Source: Hippopus hippopus (lineage: Eukaryota; Mollusca; Bivalvia; Cardiida; Cardiidae). From it: a stretch of DNA of 64,000 nucleotides. The notes under the pieces are model-generated. The model was not told the DNA's origin and searched no databases. It saw only the letters and a list, made by a program, of their open reading frames with translations. Made by a program: the position numbers and the translations under genes. The DNA is taken from the NCBI GenBank assembly GCA_946811185.2, contig OX328097.1, positions 32,821,627 to 32,885,626 of the forward strand, written 5' to 3'. Below are positions 11,253 through 22,212 of the stretch, piece by piece (positions within the stretch are counted from its first letter, which is position 1; each line of letters opens with the position of its first letter).

Positions 11253-11969
11253 ATGATACTACCAGATAATACAAGTTCTGGGCCTAGTGGCCTAGTGAAC
11301 CGTTTGAAGGATTTTATTCGCAGTCAAGAGAATTTCAAGTTTAATTTGAATTTACATTCTTCTAATGTTCTAATACAATACAGTGGGTTTCCCGGTGCAA
11401 CAATCAGACGATTGATTGACAATTTAGAAGTAATTCGGGACTTTCAACCTTATTATGTAATCTTGCTGATTGGTACGAATGATATTTACAGATACTCGGC
11501 GTCTCCGCAATCGGTTGCTGAGGCTATCGTTGGCTTGGGACACATTTTGAAGCATGATTTTGGTATTTTAAAAGTGATCATTTTTCTTGTATTCTGTAGA
11601 GGAGCTTCATACACCAGCTCTCGGTTTCCAGTTGACCCAGTATGGTTTAATAAACGAGTCAAACAACTGAACTGTTTACTCAACACTAAGGTTCTTACAT
11701 GTCATGGTGTCATCTTTTGGAGATGCAATGGATTTTGGTCACCTACGGCACAATGTCAAACATTTGCTGCAGATGGGGTGCACCTATCAACACAGGGCAA
11801 AAACAATTTTGGACTGTATATTTCGGGCGGAACGTCTAATATTACTTATGTTATATCTTTCATTGATCTTTACATGGCATCCACTCGTTTATTACTGATT
11901 AATAGTTACAATGATTCTATCTTGTTAACTACCTCCTTCTTCAACTCTGTATGCATCTGGGTGGCATAG
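11253..11969 (+). CDS. SGNH/GDSL-hydrolase-like protein, N-terminally truncated, likely from a mobile element
   Basis: An ATG-started frame of 238 residues. An SGNH-hydrolase fold is suggested by motif order: a block II-like GFPGAT (45-50), block III GTND (74-77) inside the hydrophobic YYVILLIGTNDIY, and block V DGVH (164-167) supplying the Asp-x-x-His pair. Block I (GDS with the catalytic Ser) is absent; the same frame meets a TGA about 15 codons upstream, so no longer start is possible. A full SGNH domain is near 180-200 residues, and here only ~30 residues precede the usual block II. Hydrolase activity is therefore doubtful. Related esterase domains are known from ORF1 of CR1-like retrotransposons and from large families in molluscs; a mobile-element origin is inferred from the repeated context. 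No intron, promoter or poly(A) signal was assigned. Confidence 0.6.
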   Translation: MILPDNTSSGPSGLVNRLKDFIRSQENFKFNLNLHSSNVLIQYSGFPGATIRRLIDNLEVIRDFQPYYVILLIGTNDIYRYSASPQSVAEAIVGLGHILKHDFGILKVIIFLVFCRGASYTSSRFPVDPVWFNKRVKQLNCLLNTKVLTCHGVIFWRCNGFWSPTAQCQTFAADGVHLSTQGKNNFGLYISGGTSNITYVISFIDLYMASTRLLLINSYNDSILLTTSFFNSVCIWVA

Positions 11970-11975
11970 GTGGCG

Positions 11976-12176
11976 GTTTTATTGCCCAGATATGGAATAA
12001 ACTCCATTTTTTTTATACCATCTTTTTGATGTTTTAAATTGTTTTTATTAATGCATAACTTTGGCATTATATTAAATGCCCTATTTTCAATTCATATTGG
12101 AGTCACTTGTCATTTATCCCATACAGAGTGCTTACAGAGTTGACGTCAGGGTAGTCGTATTTCATTCAGAAACACA
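11976..12176 (+). other. Non-coding 3' flank of the SGNH frame
   Basis: Single-copy counterpart of the 643-bp duplicated piece in copy 1 (3613 and 4256). It starts GGTTTTATTGCCCAGATATG and runs into the right direct repeat. No coding signal. Confidence 0.6.
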
Positions 12177-12556
12177 AAAAGACTTGCTAAACTTCAAAGC
12201 AGTTTCTAACAAATCAAATCTAGCTGAAATGAGATTTCACTTTAAAACAGCTGGAAATATGTTTTCATAAGCCACCCTCTGAAGGCTTGCTAAAAGAGAA
12301 AATTGTTCTTCATATGAGTTATCGTTTCTTAAAAAATTTCAAAATACCTTAACTCAAGGAAAAAACTGTTCAAATGGTGCATTTTCATTGTTAGACCAAA
12401 TTTGACTCAAGTGTTATAATTTAAACAATCTTTGAGCAGACTCACTTTTGACAACAGCTATAATTTATACTATCATTATAAAAAGGTTCACAAAATGATA
12501 CTACCAGATAATACAAGTTCTGGGCCTAGTGGTCTCCATCAACAAGACTTCTTAAG

Positions 12557-13320
12557 TCTCAATATGTAAGCCTATGAAAAAGTTATGACCAATCAAGTAG
12601 GGCCAATTTTGACCCAGGGGCTTTTTGTGATTATTGTTTACTTCGGTTCACTTGCTACAGTTATTTATTGGCTATACACAAACATGCCAAATTTAGTTGT
12701 ATTTGATTCCAATTCTTTCTGTTCTGAAACAAAGCTTATGTTGACAATCAAACTTGCTAAGAAATTGTTTTCTGTCATTTCAAACACAAATCCTAACAAT
12801 TCAAACTAATTTGATTTACTGTCTTCACAATCTTCTTAGTCTTATTTTTTGTTGCCAGACAAATAAATAATATCAGCAGGCATTTTTCAGTAATGTTATC
12901 AATTATTTTCTTTTGTATTTAATATCCTTAACACCCATCATTGCATGAGACATTCAATTGTTATTATTATCATTTTATTTTTTTATTTTTATTATTCTTT
13001 AATTCTGAATAACAGATCAAATTACATGAATCATTATGTTAGACTTGGATATTGAAAACTGAAATCTACAACAATCTGTGAACGTCTCTCATTGAGTGGT
13101 TTACTCGTATATTCTCAGAATAAAGATCCTGAAAATCGTACTTTGCATGAGATGAAGGATTATTTATATTTTTTTCTACTTTGTTTTAGATCTTAAACAC
13201 ATCTTCAGATTAGAATTAGAAGGACTGAAATTTGCTTCCCTATGGAAGAACACAATATTTTGGTAAAAGTATGAGAATTTATAACATTCTGTTGTCACAA
13301 TTTCTTACACACAACCACAC
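12557..13320 (+). repeat. Single tandem-core unit and AT-rich tail, copy 2
   Basis: Begins TAAGCCTATGAAAAAG and matches 4840-5580. The first ~120 bp are one unit of the ~150-bp core; the remainder is ordinary AT-rich sequence without a gene. Confidence 0.6.
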
Positions 13321-13760
13321 ATTTTTTTTTTTTTTTTTTCCTTTTTCTTTTTTTTCATAAAATATATCAATTTTTTTATTTCTTTTTTGGCCTATTTTTA
13401 ATAAAAACATTGTCATTATTATGTTTCCTTGTAAACAAAAAATATTTTTTTTTTTTTCCCCCTTTGTATGCTATTTTTTTTTTTTTTTTTTAAGATATAT
13501 ACATGTTTTTTTTTTTTTTTTTTTAATTCATTTTAATTTTTTTCAATCTTATTATTTCATTTTTTACTTTTTTTTTAGAATGAATTTTTATTACTTTTTT
13601 TTTTGTATAGTTTTTAGCAAACAATTTTCATTCCTATTTTATTCAAAATGCTTTTATTATTATTATTATTTCCATAAAATACATCATCATTTTTTTTCAC
13701 TTTTTTTTCCCCAACTTTTTTTTATTATTACTATTATCATTTATTATTGAAATTTTTTTT
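13320..13760. repeat. Poly-T/ATT-rich low-complexity block, copy 2
   Basis: T runs of more than 15 bases and TTATTATTATTA; counterpart of 5580-6080. The 109-residue Phe/Tyr-rich frame here is a composition artefact. Confidence 0.85.
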
Positions 13761-13869
13761 GTCTTTATAGAAATTTTAATTTCAATTTTCCCCCTCATTT
13801 TTAAAGTCTTATCTTTTATGGGAACATTCTTGTAGTATGTCCATTTTTTAGTATCTCTACAAATATTAG

Positions 13870-14467
13870 GGCAAAGGATCAGTTTACCTTAACTTTAATT
13901 TCACTAATGCAATTTAATAAGAAAACCATCAAAAAGTAATTAACACAAAATATAGCCTCTTGAGTACTTCTAAGTTCCTTGTATTATTTGACCTAGTCAT
14001 ATACTTTTCAATCAGAGGTGACCCAATTTCAAACTCAACTTTTTTAGCTACATTTCATTAGCATTAGATTTAAAATGTGGGCACAAAAGGTTTTTCTATA
14101 TGACCTTCTTTTCAGCTAGGTCGACTTATTTTAAAACTATTACCAAGGCAAATACTCTCACCACACTGCAGATATGTTGGACCATAAGGTAGCCCTTTGA
14201 TAGAGTTCACATATGGTTTCTAAGGATTTCAAATTGTGATCTAATTTATGACTCTTGGTGACAAACTTCAACTACTCAGATTATCAAAAACTTTCTGACC
14301 AAAATTCATGAGCAATGCAGTATAAATGTGGCTTCTTGGGTGCACAAGTTTTTCTAAGATTTGATCATTTGACCTCCTGTTAACCCAAACTGACCCACTT
14401 TCAAAACAGACAGACACAGCACAATCACAAAAGCTCACCTTAAGCACTTCATGCTCAAGCGAGCTAA
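13870..14467 (+). mobile_element. Helitron/pearl-like tandem-core element, right end intact
   Basis: Three to four degenerate ~150-bp core units are followed by ACAGACAGACACAGC and a right arm. The arm forms a hairpin (AGCTCACCTTAAGCA ... TGCTCAAGCGAGCT) ending in CTAA at 14464-14467. Terminal hairpin plus CTRR is the Helitron-type 3' signature. The duplication breakpoint (14403) lies just before the arm. Confidence 0.7.
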
Positions 14468-14523
14468 AAATTGCAGGAAAAAAGTACTAGCCTGTATTCA
14501 AAGAGTCAAACATATATAATTAC

Positions 14524-14634
14524 CTGGTAAAGACAGCTTGGCTTTGATTCTAATGCATATATTGTGGTATTCACTGTTTTTTATCACAGATGGATATTCT
14601 ACTATAGGAGGTTGTGGAGGTTTTTCTTTTATAA
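14524..14634 (-). CDS. Candidate internal exon, minus-strand gene (unrecognised)
   Basis: A 111-bp open segment is bounded on the minus strand by a good acceptor (TTTTATATTGCAG, exon from 14634) and a good donor (CAG then GTAATT, exon to 14524). Read from its third base it gives 36 codons without stop. The peptide has a Pro-rich start (KEKPPQPPIVEYPS) and a basic, hydrophobic end (ICIRIKAKLSLP). Both ends are phase 1. It lies on the same strand as, and downstream of, the two NHR exons, so it may belong to that gene; the phase does not fit a direct join to 23891-23977 (which ends in phase 0), so at least one exon in between would be missing from my reading. No family recognised. Confidence 0.6.
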
Positions 14635-14925
14635 CTGCAATATAAAACATAAATAAATAATTTCAGTGTTGCTGGAAGCCTGGTAATTGTTTGCCCCGAT
14701 GGTTTGGTATGGCTCCACTGGCTAATAAGTACAACCATACATACCAAACATTACAATTTTAGGCCAAATGGTTTTGAACAAGAAGACTACCGTAATTCTC
14801 CAATGCATTCCAAAAGAAAAAAATATTTTTTTTTGTGTGTAGTCCCGATTCTTTCGGTGACTTTTGAAAACATTACGAGAAAAGAAGAAACTGCTTATAT
14901 AACATAAAAAAGCCGGGAAAGATTA

Positions 14926-15145
14926 AACCCTTCAAGCACCTTTCAAAACTTTAGTTGGTTACATGTGGCCTGTGCAGATCAAGATCAGACTGCAGACAGT
15001 ATGTTTGGTCTGTTCTTTGATCTGAATCTACACTGTTTGCTTTGGTCAGAAGTTTTAAAGCGAAACAACGTTAGTGTGCAATGATTTTGATCTTATTATA
15101 AGACTTAAAATTACCGCTGAGTAACTCGGCTCTCAAAGGATTCAT
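14926..15145. mobile_element. Degenerate TTAA-type MITE (family M2)
   Basis: Contains the family M2 core GATCAAGATCAGACTGCAG with a decayed opposite arm (TTTGATCTGAATCTACACTG), and end traces AAACCCTTCAAGC and CTCTCAAAGGATT. No intact TTAA pair. Confidence 0.5.
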
Positions 15146-15215
15146 GTTACTGTAAATGAACATTTTGTAGAAATGTGCACAGGTCTATGCAGCTGACCAT
15201 TATCAAAACATTTTC

Positions 15216-16238
15216 TAAACTAGAGGCCCTTGAGGGCCTGAAATCACTCTACTGGCAGTGATTCTGCTTTTATGCTAGCATACATTATGAATTCATGATG
15301 CAAAAAGAAAAAAAGACAAAAAACACAAAAATGTGTTCTTGCAACTGGGCTTGAACCCACTAAGACAGCATATGTAGGCATGGTAAATTGAGCAAACAGT
15401 GAAAAAAATTGAAGTAAAATTTCTCAAAACTAAATGTTTGGAATCCAGGCAAATTTGATAGGGTTTCAGTACGCCTTGTATTAAACAATCCTAGTAAATT
15501 TCAAAGAAATGTGACTAATAATGTGGACTTTGTTGAGAAAACAATACTAAGTCATCAAATGGCTACTTTTCCTGAACAGTTTACTAGATTTTCTTCACTT
15601 TTAAGTTCAATCCCTTGATGAATCTTTGCAAGTTTCAACAGAATTTAATCAACACTGTGAACTTTATTGCCTAAAATAGAAATGGAAATTTTCAACTTTG
15701 AATGGCTACTTTTCCCATACTGATTGTTGGATCTTTTCCAAAATCTATAGTGTTGAAGCTGTTGATGAGACAAAGCAACTGTGTAAGTTTCATGAAAATC
15801 CAACTACAAATGCTGACTTCATCATGTAAACAAGTAATGAAAATAATCAACTTGAAATGGCTACTTTTCCCATACCGTTTGTTGGATTTTTTTCAAAATC
15901 AATAGGGTTCAAGCTATTGATAAGATAAACAAACTGTGCAAGTTTCATGGGAATCTGACCACAAATACAGACTTTATCGCGTAAACAAGAAATGGAAATG
16001 TTCGACTTGAAATGGCTACTTTTCCCATACTGTTTGTTGGATTTTTTTCAAAATCAATAGGGTTCAAGCTATTGATGAGAAAAACAACCTGTGCAAGTTT
16101 CATAAAAATTTGACAACAAATGCAGACTTTATCGCGTAAACAAGAAAAAGACTAATGGACTGACAGACGGACGGACAGACGGACGACGGAAACCACGCCA
16201 TGACATAAGCTCTGCTGGCTTTCAGTCAGTAGAGCTAA
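15216..16238 (+). mobile_element. Helitron/pearl-like element (core family 'GGCTACTTTTCCCATAC')
   Basis: The left arm starts with the palindrome GAGGCCCTTGAGGGCCT (15222-15239). Four to five ~150-bp core units follow, marked by AATGGCTACTTTTCCC, GGATTTTTTTCAAAATC and GCGTAAACAAGAAATGG. Next come an ACGG/GACGG microsatellite (16155-16190) and a right arm with hairpin 16209-16235 that ends CTAA at 16235-16238. All parts of the described pearl/HINE plan are present. The same family is at 25286-26938. Confidence 0.8.
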
Positions 16239-16344
16239 AAATTGGTTGTCCAAATATTTATGAAAATTGATTTTTGGACTGTCGGTAGAAAGCACTGAAA
16301 AATTATTCATTTTTGAAAATAATTAAGGGTGTCCGAATTACGGT

Positions 16345-17385
16345 AAGTCTTACAGAGTTTTCTCTACAAAGGCCTATGTGAAAGTTGTGACCTAAGGGCA
16401 AAGCCATTTTTGACCACAGAGCTAAAAATTACTTGAATCCTGGTAGAGGTCCACAAGATAAAGCAACATGCCAGATGACACAGGTCTAAGCTGTGTGGTT
16501 ATAAACAAGATCAGAAACAAGTAGATTTTAAAAGTTTTGACTATATAAGCTTATGGGGTGGGGTCAATTCTTACCCTATGGCTACAATTTTAACAATCTT
16601 GGTAGCAGTTCATTTGATGAAAATTTTATGGCCCTAGGTCTTATGGTTAGGAATAAGAGGATTTTGAAAGTTTTAACTTTGTAGGCCCATATAAAACTTG
16701 TGACTGCTATAGCAGAGATAAATTTGGTAGAGGCCCACTAGGTGAAGCTGAATGCAAAATTTGGTAACACTAAGCCTTATGGTTCCTAGGAACGACAAGA
16801 TTTCTAAAGTTTTTACTACATAAGCCAATATAAACCTTGTAACCCCTGGGGCAGGGACAATTTTGACCCCAGGGCTATATTTTGAACAATTTCAGTAGAG
16901 GTTCATTAGACAAAGCTACATGCCAAATTTGGTAGCCCTGGGCTTTATTGTTTAGAACCAGAATTTTTTTTTAAGTTTTCAATATATAAGCCTATGTAAA
17001 ACTTGTGATCCCCTGTAAGGAGCCAATTTTGACCCAAGGGCTTTAATTTGAAAAAAATAAGTAGAGGTCCATTAAATGAAGCTACAGCCAAATGTGGTAG
17101 CTCTAGGTCTTGATTTGATTTTGGACTGGAAGATTTTCAAAGATTTTCTATATTTTTCAGTTCTGTTACGATGGCAACTAGAATTTTAATTAGAATCAAA
17201 TTCTTTGAAGGAATTCTGAAGAGGGCCATAGCAGGATCATATATGTGAAGTTTCATCAAAATTGGATGGGTTCTTTCAGAGAAAATGTTTGAAACAAAAG
17301 TTAATGCATGCACCCAAACACAAATGTACAGATTATGGACACTGGGCCATGATATAAGCCTACTGGCCTTTGGCTTTTTGAAGAT
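16345..17385 (+). mobile_element. Helitron/pearl-like element (core family 'GTAGAGGTCCA')
   Basis: Six degenerate ~150-bp units carry CTATGTAAAACTTGTGACC, CAATTTTGACCC, GTAGAGGTCCAC and AAGCTACATGCC. A short right arm with GGCCATGATATAAGCC ends near 17385. Older than its neighbour, judging by divergence; the left arm is not clear. Confidence 0.7.
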
Positions 17386-17486
17386 TAGTTCTCCATCATC
17401 AATCTTTTCTCCTTAATGCTTAATATCTAAATGTTTATCTTAGCTTCTGAATAGATATCTCTTTAACAACAAACTCACTTCATGAT

Positions 17487-17793
17487 GCCGAGCCCCAGTA
17501 GCTCAGTCTGTAGCATACAGGACTTGAGAACAGGTGGTCGAGGGTTCGAATCCCCGCTCGGCCAATTTCCTTCTGAGGTTTGATGATAGTCATTGCGACA
17601 GGATTCATTCCTCTCTTACTGCCAATCATTATTTTGATGATGGTTATGTGGGAAAGCAGCCAGTGGCTTGGAAAGAATATTGTGCAGAGTACCGGTAAAA
17701 GAAACTCCAGGAAAGCATGGATAGGTGCACTGGCCACCATGATATAATTGAAATAATGTTGAAAATAGCGTTAAACACCATACAATCAATCAA
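17487..17793 (+). mobile_element. tRNA-derived SINE (family S1), complete with target-site duplication
   Basis: The tRNA-like head has an A box (TAGCTCAGTCTGTAGC) and a B box (GGTTCGAATCC) within the first ~75 bp. The body carries CAGTGGCTTGGAAAGAAT and GGAAAGCATGGATAGGTGCA. The 3' end is GCGTTAAACACCATACAATCAATCAATC. An 11-bp target duplication flanks it (17476-17486 and 17794-17804, CACTTCATGAT/CACTTTATGAT). SINEs of this kind depend on a partner LINE; no partner was identified. Confidence 0.9.
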
Positions 17794-17804
17794 TCAATCA
17801 ATCA

Positions 17805-18435
17805 CTTTATGATAGTTCTGAAAAAAATACAAATGACCCTTTATCCATTTTTCAATAAAATTACTGATATGCTTATTCCTCTAACTGCATACCACTTCTC
17901 AAAAAGGTTGTGAGAGGTGAACAATCCTTACATAAACATCTACTTTTGCTACAATCTTTCCATATTTATTTGTTTTAAACCTTAATTTATGTCTGTGTTC
18001 CCTATTTTACAAAGATTATATATTATCACATAAAAACCTTCTCAAGCAATGTATTAGACCCATGACTTATTTTTGATTATACACTAGTGTATTATTGTTT
18101 TTTTGGTCCTGTTTCTGGTTGTTTTTGTTGTTATGGGCCTGTGAAGCAGGCATTCAATCACAGGATCAGCTAGAATTTGTAATACTTCACTGTTTTTCTG
18201 TGAAAATGAAGTCATTGGTGCTAAGTCATATATGTGAGGAAACTGTTCTGATTTTATAATTAGTTCAAAGACAGCAAAAGCATTCAGTAATTTATTTTAT
18301 GTGGACTTGCCAGTAAGATTACTTTGTAACAGCTAAACAGAAGGGCTATCACAATTACAGGTAATGTCAAGTGGTTTTCATTTAGGGTCATATGAACAAT
18401 AAAGGAAGAAAAAAATTATATAACACATTCATTTT
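17805..18435. other. Unassigned intron-like stretch
   Basis: AT-rich sequence with T runs. No splice-bounded frame or known repeat landmark was found on either strand. Confidence 0.45.
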
Positions 18436-18439
18436 GATA

Positions 18440-19647
18440 GTTATCTGAAGTAACAGTTATGTCCAAGCTATCATTAAGACCAACATTCTAACCGTGTTTC
18501 ATTAGTATAGGGCTAAAGATGTGGCCTCTAAAGTAGGTTTTACTAAGATTAGGCATAGTGACCTCCTTTTTGACCAGACATGACCGAAATTCAATCCTGT
18601 CCAAGATATCATCAAGACAAACATTCTGACAAATCTTCATTTGTGTCAGCCTTAAAATGTGGCCTCTGATGATGCCCACAAGGTTTTCCAAAGTTTGGCC
18701 CAAGTGACCTACTTTTTTACCAAACATGTCCCAATTAATACTTGTCTGAGATTTCATCAAGACAAACAATCTTACCTCGTTTAATGAGTATCAGGCTTAA
18801 AAATTAATGTGGCCTCTAGAGTGCACACAAGGTTGTTCTAAGATTTTGCCCAGTGACCTACTATTTGACCTGACATGACCTAATTTCAAACTCATCCAAA
18901 CTATCATCAAGACAAACATCCCAACCATGTTTCATTAGTATTGGGCAGAAATGTAGCCTCTGGAGTGTAAACAAGGCTTTTCTAAGATTTGGCCCTGTGA
19001 CCTACTTTTTGCCTCAACATAACCAAACTTTATTCCTGTCCAAGATATCACCAAGACAAACAATCTAACTAAGTTGCATAAGAAACCAGCTCAAATTGTT
19101 GCCTCTAGAGTGCTCACATGTTTTTCTAAGATTTAATCCTGTGACTTGCTTTTTTACCTGACATGACCCAATTTCAAACGTATCTGAGATATAATCAAGA
19201 CAAACATTCTGATAAATCTTCATGAGTATCATGCTGAATATGTGGCATCTATGATGCTCACAAGATTTTCCAAAGATTTGACTCCATGACCTACTTTTTG
19301 ATCCAACATGACCCAATTTTATTTTGTCTTAGATATCATTAAGACAAACAATCTGATCTAATTTCATGAGTATCAGGCTAAATATACGGCTTCTAGAGTG
19401 CACCCAAGGTTTTCCAAGATTTTTCCCAGTGACCTACTTTTTGACCTGACATAAACCAATTTCAAACTTTTCCAAGATTTTATCAAGACAAACATTCTGA
19501 CCAAGTGTCATGAGTGTCTGACTGAAAATGTGGCCTCGCTACAGTGCACAAAAGGTAAATATTAACAACTGTATGATGGACGATGCACAATGGGCACAGC
19601 ACAACTATAAAAGCTCTTCTCAACCACTTTGTGCTTAGGTGAGCTAA
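18440..19647 (+). mobile_element. Helitron/pearl-like element (core family 'GTGGCCTCTAGAGTG')
   Basis: About seven ~150-bp units carry CAAGACAAACATTCTGACC, TGTGGCCTCTAGAGTGC, AAGGTTTTTCTAAGATTT and CTACTTTTTGACC. The right arm has GATGGACGATGCACAATGG and a hairpin of CTCTTCTCAACCAC against TGTGCTTAGGTGAG, ending CTAA at 19644-19647. Short minus-strand frames here are translations of the core, not genes. Confidence 0.75.
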
Positions 19648-19674
19648 CCATTTTGCAAGCAATCCTGTCTTTAG

Positions 19675-19891
19675 CCTTTTACCACACAATCCTGACTTTT
19701 AAAGACACTGTGAAAAATAGCTTTTGTAAACTTTGTGAGAAAAGGAGAAAATGCTGGTTCCATTTTCTTCTTTTCCCACAATGTTTTCTATTCTTCTCAA
19801 GACAAAATTTAAGTTTTGAGTCCAATTTATTTTGCCATCTGCAAATGCTTTCAATTTGGACTGGTCTAAAATTCTATCATTCGGTGAAAGA
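19675..19891. mobile_element. TTAA-type palindromic MITE (family M1)
   Basis: The ends CCTTTTACCACAC and CGGTGAAAGAG are inverted. TTAG and TCAA flank it as decayed TTAA. The centre pairs GAGAAAATGCTGGTTCC with its mirror arm. Length about 217 bp. Confidence 0.8.
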
Positions 19892-20189
19892 GTCAAGAGA
19901 GAACAATTTTAGTTGCACTTACACAATAGGTCAAGATCTGGTATTCACAATAATACCAATGTTTGTTCTAGACAGGCACAATTATGTGATTCATGCTAAA
20001 ATCATCTTAATGGCCTCAGTATTGCTAAACACTATTTGTCGAAGTATTGTTCATGTTTTTTTAAATAAAGAAAAGATGTTAGGGAGGAAAAAAGGATAAA
20101 ATTTGAAGGAAAAGGTACAGAATGTTCCTTGGACCAATTGCACTGAAAACCATGCACGGAGGTAACCAATAACACTTCTGGACATTTAA

Positions 20190-20425
20190 AAACCTTGTGT
20201 ACACTCTTGGGGGCCACATGTTCAGTCCAAAATTCATAAAAGCAGTCAGAATGTTTGTCTTGATGATATTTTTTATTATTTTGAAAATCAGTCATGTCCA
20301 GTCAAAAAAAAGGTCACCAGGTCCTGTACACTCTGGAGTCCACATTTTCAGTTCAGTACTCATGTGTCTGATGGCAAAAGTTAATGGTTTTAAAACCAGA
20401 ACATATGTAAGTTTTTATAACACTT
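20190..20425 (-). repeat. Tandem-core fragment, inverted
   Basis: Two decayed units of the 'GTGGCCTCTAGAGTG' core in reverse orientation (CAGAATGTTTGTCTTGATGA, CTCTGGAGTCCACATTTTCAG). No arms visible. Confidence 0.6.
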
Positions 20426-20540
20426 GATTGTGGAGAGAAATAGGATTTTCCCATTCTGCGGGAGAATTTGTCTGCAAGGGGATTATCTCTGAAATGTTCT
20501 ATTTTTAGGTCACTAATAATCATAGTGAATAACAGTTAAA

Positions 20541-22210
20541 ACAAGAGCCATGTTGACATGGCCATCCCCTGTCGAACGCTTGCTCAATAGAAGATGTGTT
20601 TCTTCTTTTAGGTTGGTTTAAAGGCTAAAACAGCTAGATTTAAGAATTATTTTCTGGCAATGCTAAATACAAAGTACAATAAAAAACTTCAACCAGATAC
20701 ATTTTTCTTATATAGCTGTCAAGTGTAAACACATATGAAATCAGACAGAAAGAAAATCTGAAAAACAAGAAAGAGCAATAAATAAAAAATTATGGAAGGT
20801 CGATTTATCATTCTTGTGTACTGCACTCCTCCTCAAAGACAACTATCCAGCTGTAATGTTAATAAAGCTCAAGTTATGCTCCAAAGAAACCTTTAGACTC
20901 AAATATTAACAAAGTGACATAACTCCAAAATCATGGTACTGCACTTCTCCTCAACAAAATCTGCCTACCTCTGAAGTTTAACATTGATACCTTTTATAAC
21001 TTTCAAGTTATGCTCCGAACAAAATTTAAGTATGAAAAATAACAAAGGACAATAACTCCTAAATTAGGGCACTGAAAGTTATGGTTCTTGTACACTGCAC
21101 TTTTCCTCAATGTCATCTATCAACCTGTGAAGTTTCATGTTTATATTTCATGTAGTTTTCAAGTTATGCTCCCTACAAAATTAAAGGCAGAAAAAATAAC
21201 AAAGGTCAATAAATCTTTAACTATGCAACCAAGAGTTATCATTCTTTTGCACTGCACTTCTCCTCAATGTGATCTATGCACCTGTGAACTATCATGTTTA
21301 CAACTCTGATAGCTTTTGATTTAAGCTCCAGACAAAAATGAAATGAGAAAAATATCAAAGGGAAATAAGTCCTAAAATATTGAGCTCAAAGTTATGGTTC
21401 TTGTACAATGCACTTCTCATCAATGTCATCTATCGACCTGTGAAGTTTCATGATATTTCTCACGTAGTTTTCAAGTTATGCTCTGGACAAAATTTAAGTA
21501 AGAAAACAATAACAAAGGGCAATAACTCCTACATTATGCAATTAAGAGTTATGGTTCTTGTGCACTACACTTCTCCTTAATGAGATCTATCCACCTGTAA
21601 AGTATCATGTTTACACCTCTAATACTTTTTGAGTTACGCTACAGACAAAATTTAAGTATGAAAAATAACAAAGGACAATAACTCCTAAAACATGGCACTG
21701 AAAGTTATGGTTCTTATACAATGCACTTTTCCTCAATGTCATCTATCAACCTGTGAAGTTTCATGTTTATATCTCATGTAGTTTCAAGTTCTGCTGTGGA
21801 CAAAATTTTAGTAAGATAAATCACAAAGGGCAATAACTCCTACATTATGCAATCAGAAAATACGTTTCTTATGCACTGCACATTTCCTTGATGAGATTGG
21901 TGCACCTGTGAACTATCATGTTTACACCTCTTATACTTTTTTAGTTATGCTCCGGACAAAAATTTGAGTATGAAGAATAACAAATAACTCCTAAAATATG
22001 CTATCAAGAGTTATGGTTCTTAGGCATTGCACTTTTTCTTGATCAGGTCTATCCACCTGTGAAGTTTCATGTTTATATCGCATGTAGTTTTCAAGTTATG
22101 CTCTGGACAAGTGGAACTGAAGGATGGACAGACTGACGGAATGATGGAAGGACTGAAGGATGGATGGCTACTGTTACCGTATCACCCGCCATCTTTTCAG
22201 CGGGGATAAA
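20541..22210 (+). mobile_element. Helitron/pearl-like element (core family 'CAATAACTCCTAAA')
   Basis: The left arm has the palindrome GCCATGTTGACATGGC (20547-20562). About eight ~150-bp units follow, marked GTTATGGTTCTTGTACACTG, CTGTGAAGTTTCATG, TCAAGTTATGCTC and AAAGGGCAATAACTCC. Then come a GGAT/GACTGAC microsatellite (22112-22165) and a right hairpin (CCGCCATCTTTTCAGCGG, 22187-22204) followed by GGATAAAA rather than CTAA. Same architecture as the other families, but no core similarity that I can see. Confidence 0.75.
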
Positions 22211-22212
22211 AA

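Larger units (their letters stand above)
10981..12537 (+). repeat. SGNH unit flanked by direct repeats, copy 2
   Basis: Direct repeats lie at about 10981-11295 and 12177-12535, a spacing of 1196 bp. The left one includes the first ~14 codons of the SGNH frame. The right one carries the same codons but runs into unrelated sequence after GGGCCTAGTGG. The layout looks LTR-like but there are no TG...CA ends, primer-binding site or polymerase, so a partial tandem duplication is equally possible. Confidence 0.75.
8362..14403. repeat. Tandem segmental duplication, copy 2
   Basis: Counterpart of 1-6691, in the same orientation. It lacks the 643-bp internal duplication, has two instead of four 34-bp minisatellite units, and has about 45 bp of extra polypyrimidine near 9130-9175. 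It contains the intact SGNH frame. After 14403 it goes straight into a right arm ending in a hairpin and CTAA (14467), whereas copy 1 continues with more core units. Confidence 0.93.

Noticed and set aside
10981..12537. LTR retrotransposon built on the direct repeats
   Set aside because: No TG/CA ends, primer-binding site, polypurine tract at the right place, or polymerase. Kept only as a flanked unit.
13421..13750. 109-residue Phe/Tyr-rich frame
   Set aside because: Produced by poly-T and TTA repeats; the duplicate copy is not open in the same way.
17487..17560. Apparent tRNA gene (A and B boxes, GGTTCGAATCC)
   Set aside because: It is followed by the conserved SINE body and tail and occurs in many copies with target duplications, so it is a SINE head.
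18488..19316. Minus-strand frames with repeated NVCLD/ILMK-type strings, possible repeat protein
   Set aside because: The periodicity follows the ~150-bp DNA core, and frames shift between units. Non-coding tandem DNA.
20541..22210. CRISPR-like array of regular repeats
   Set aside because: Units are ~150 bp, diverged, with no short identical repeat and spacer pattern, in a eukaryotic context.
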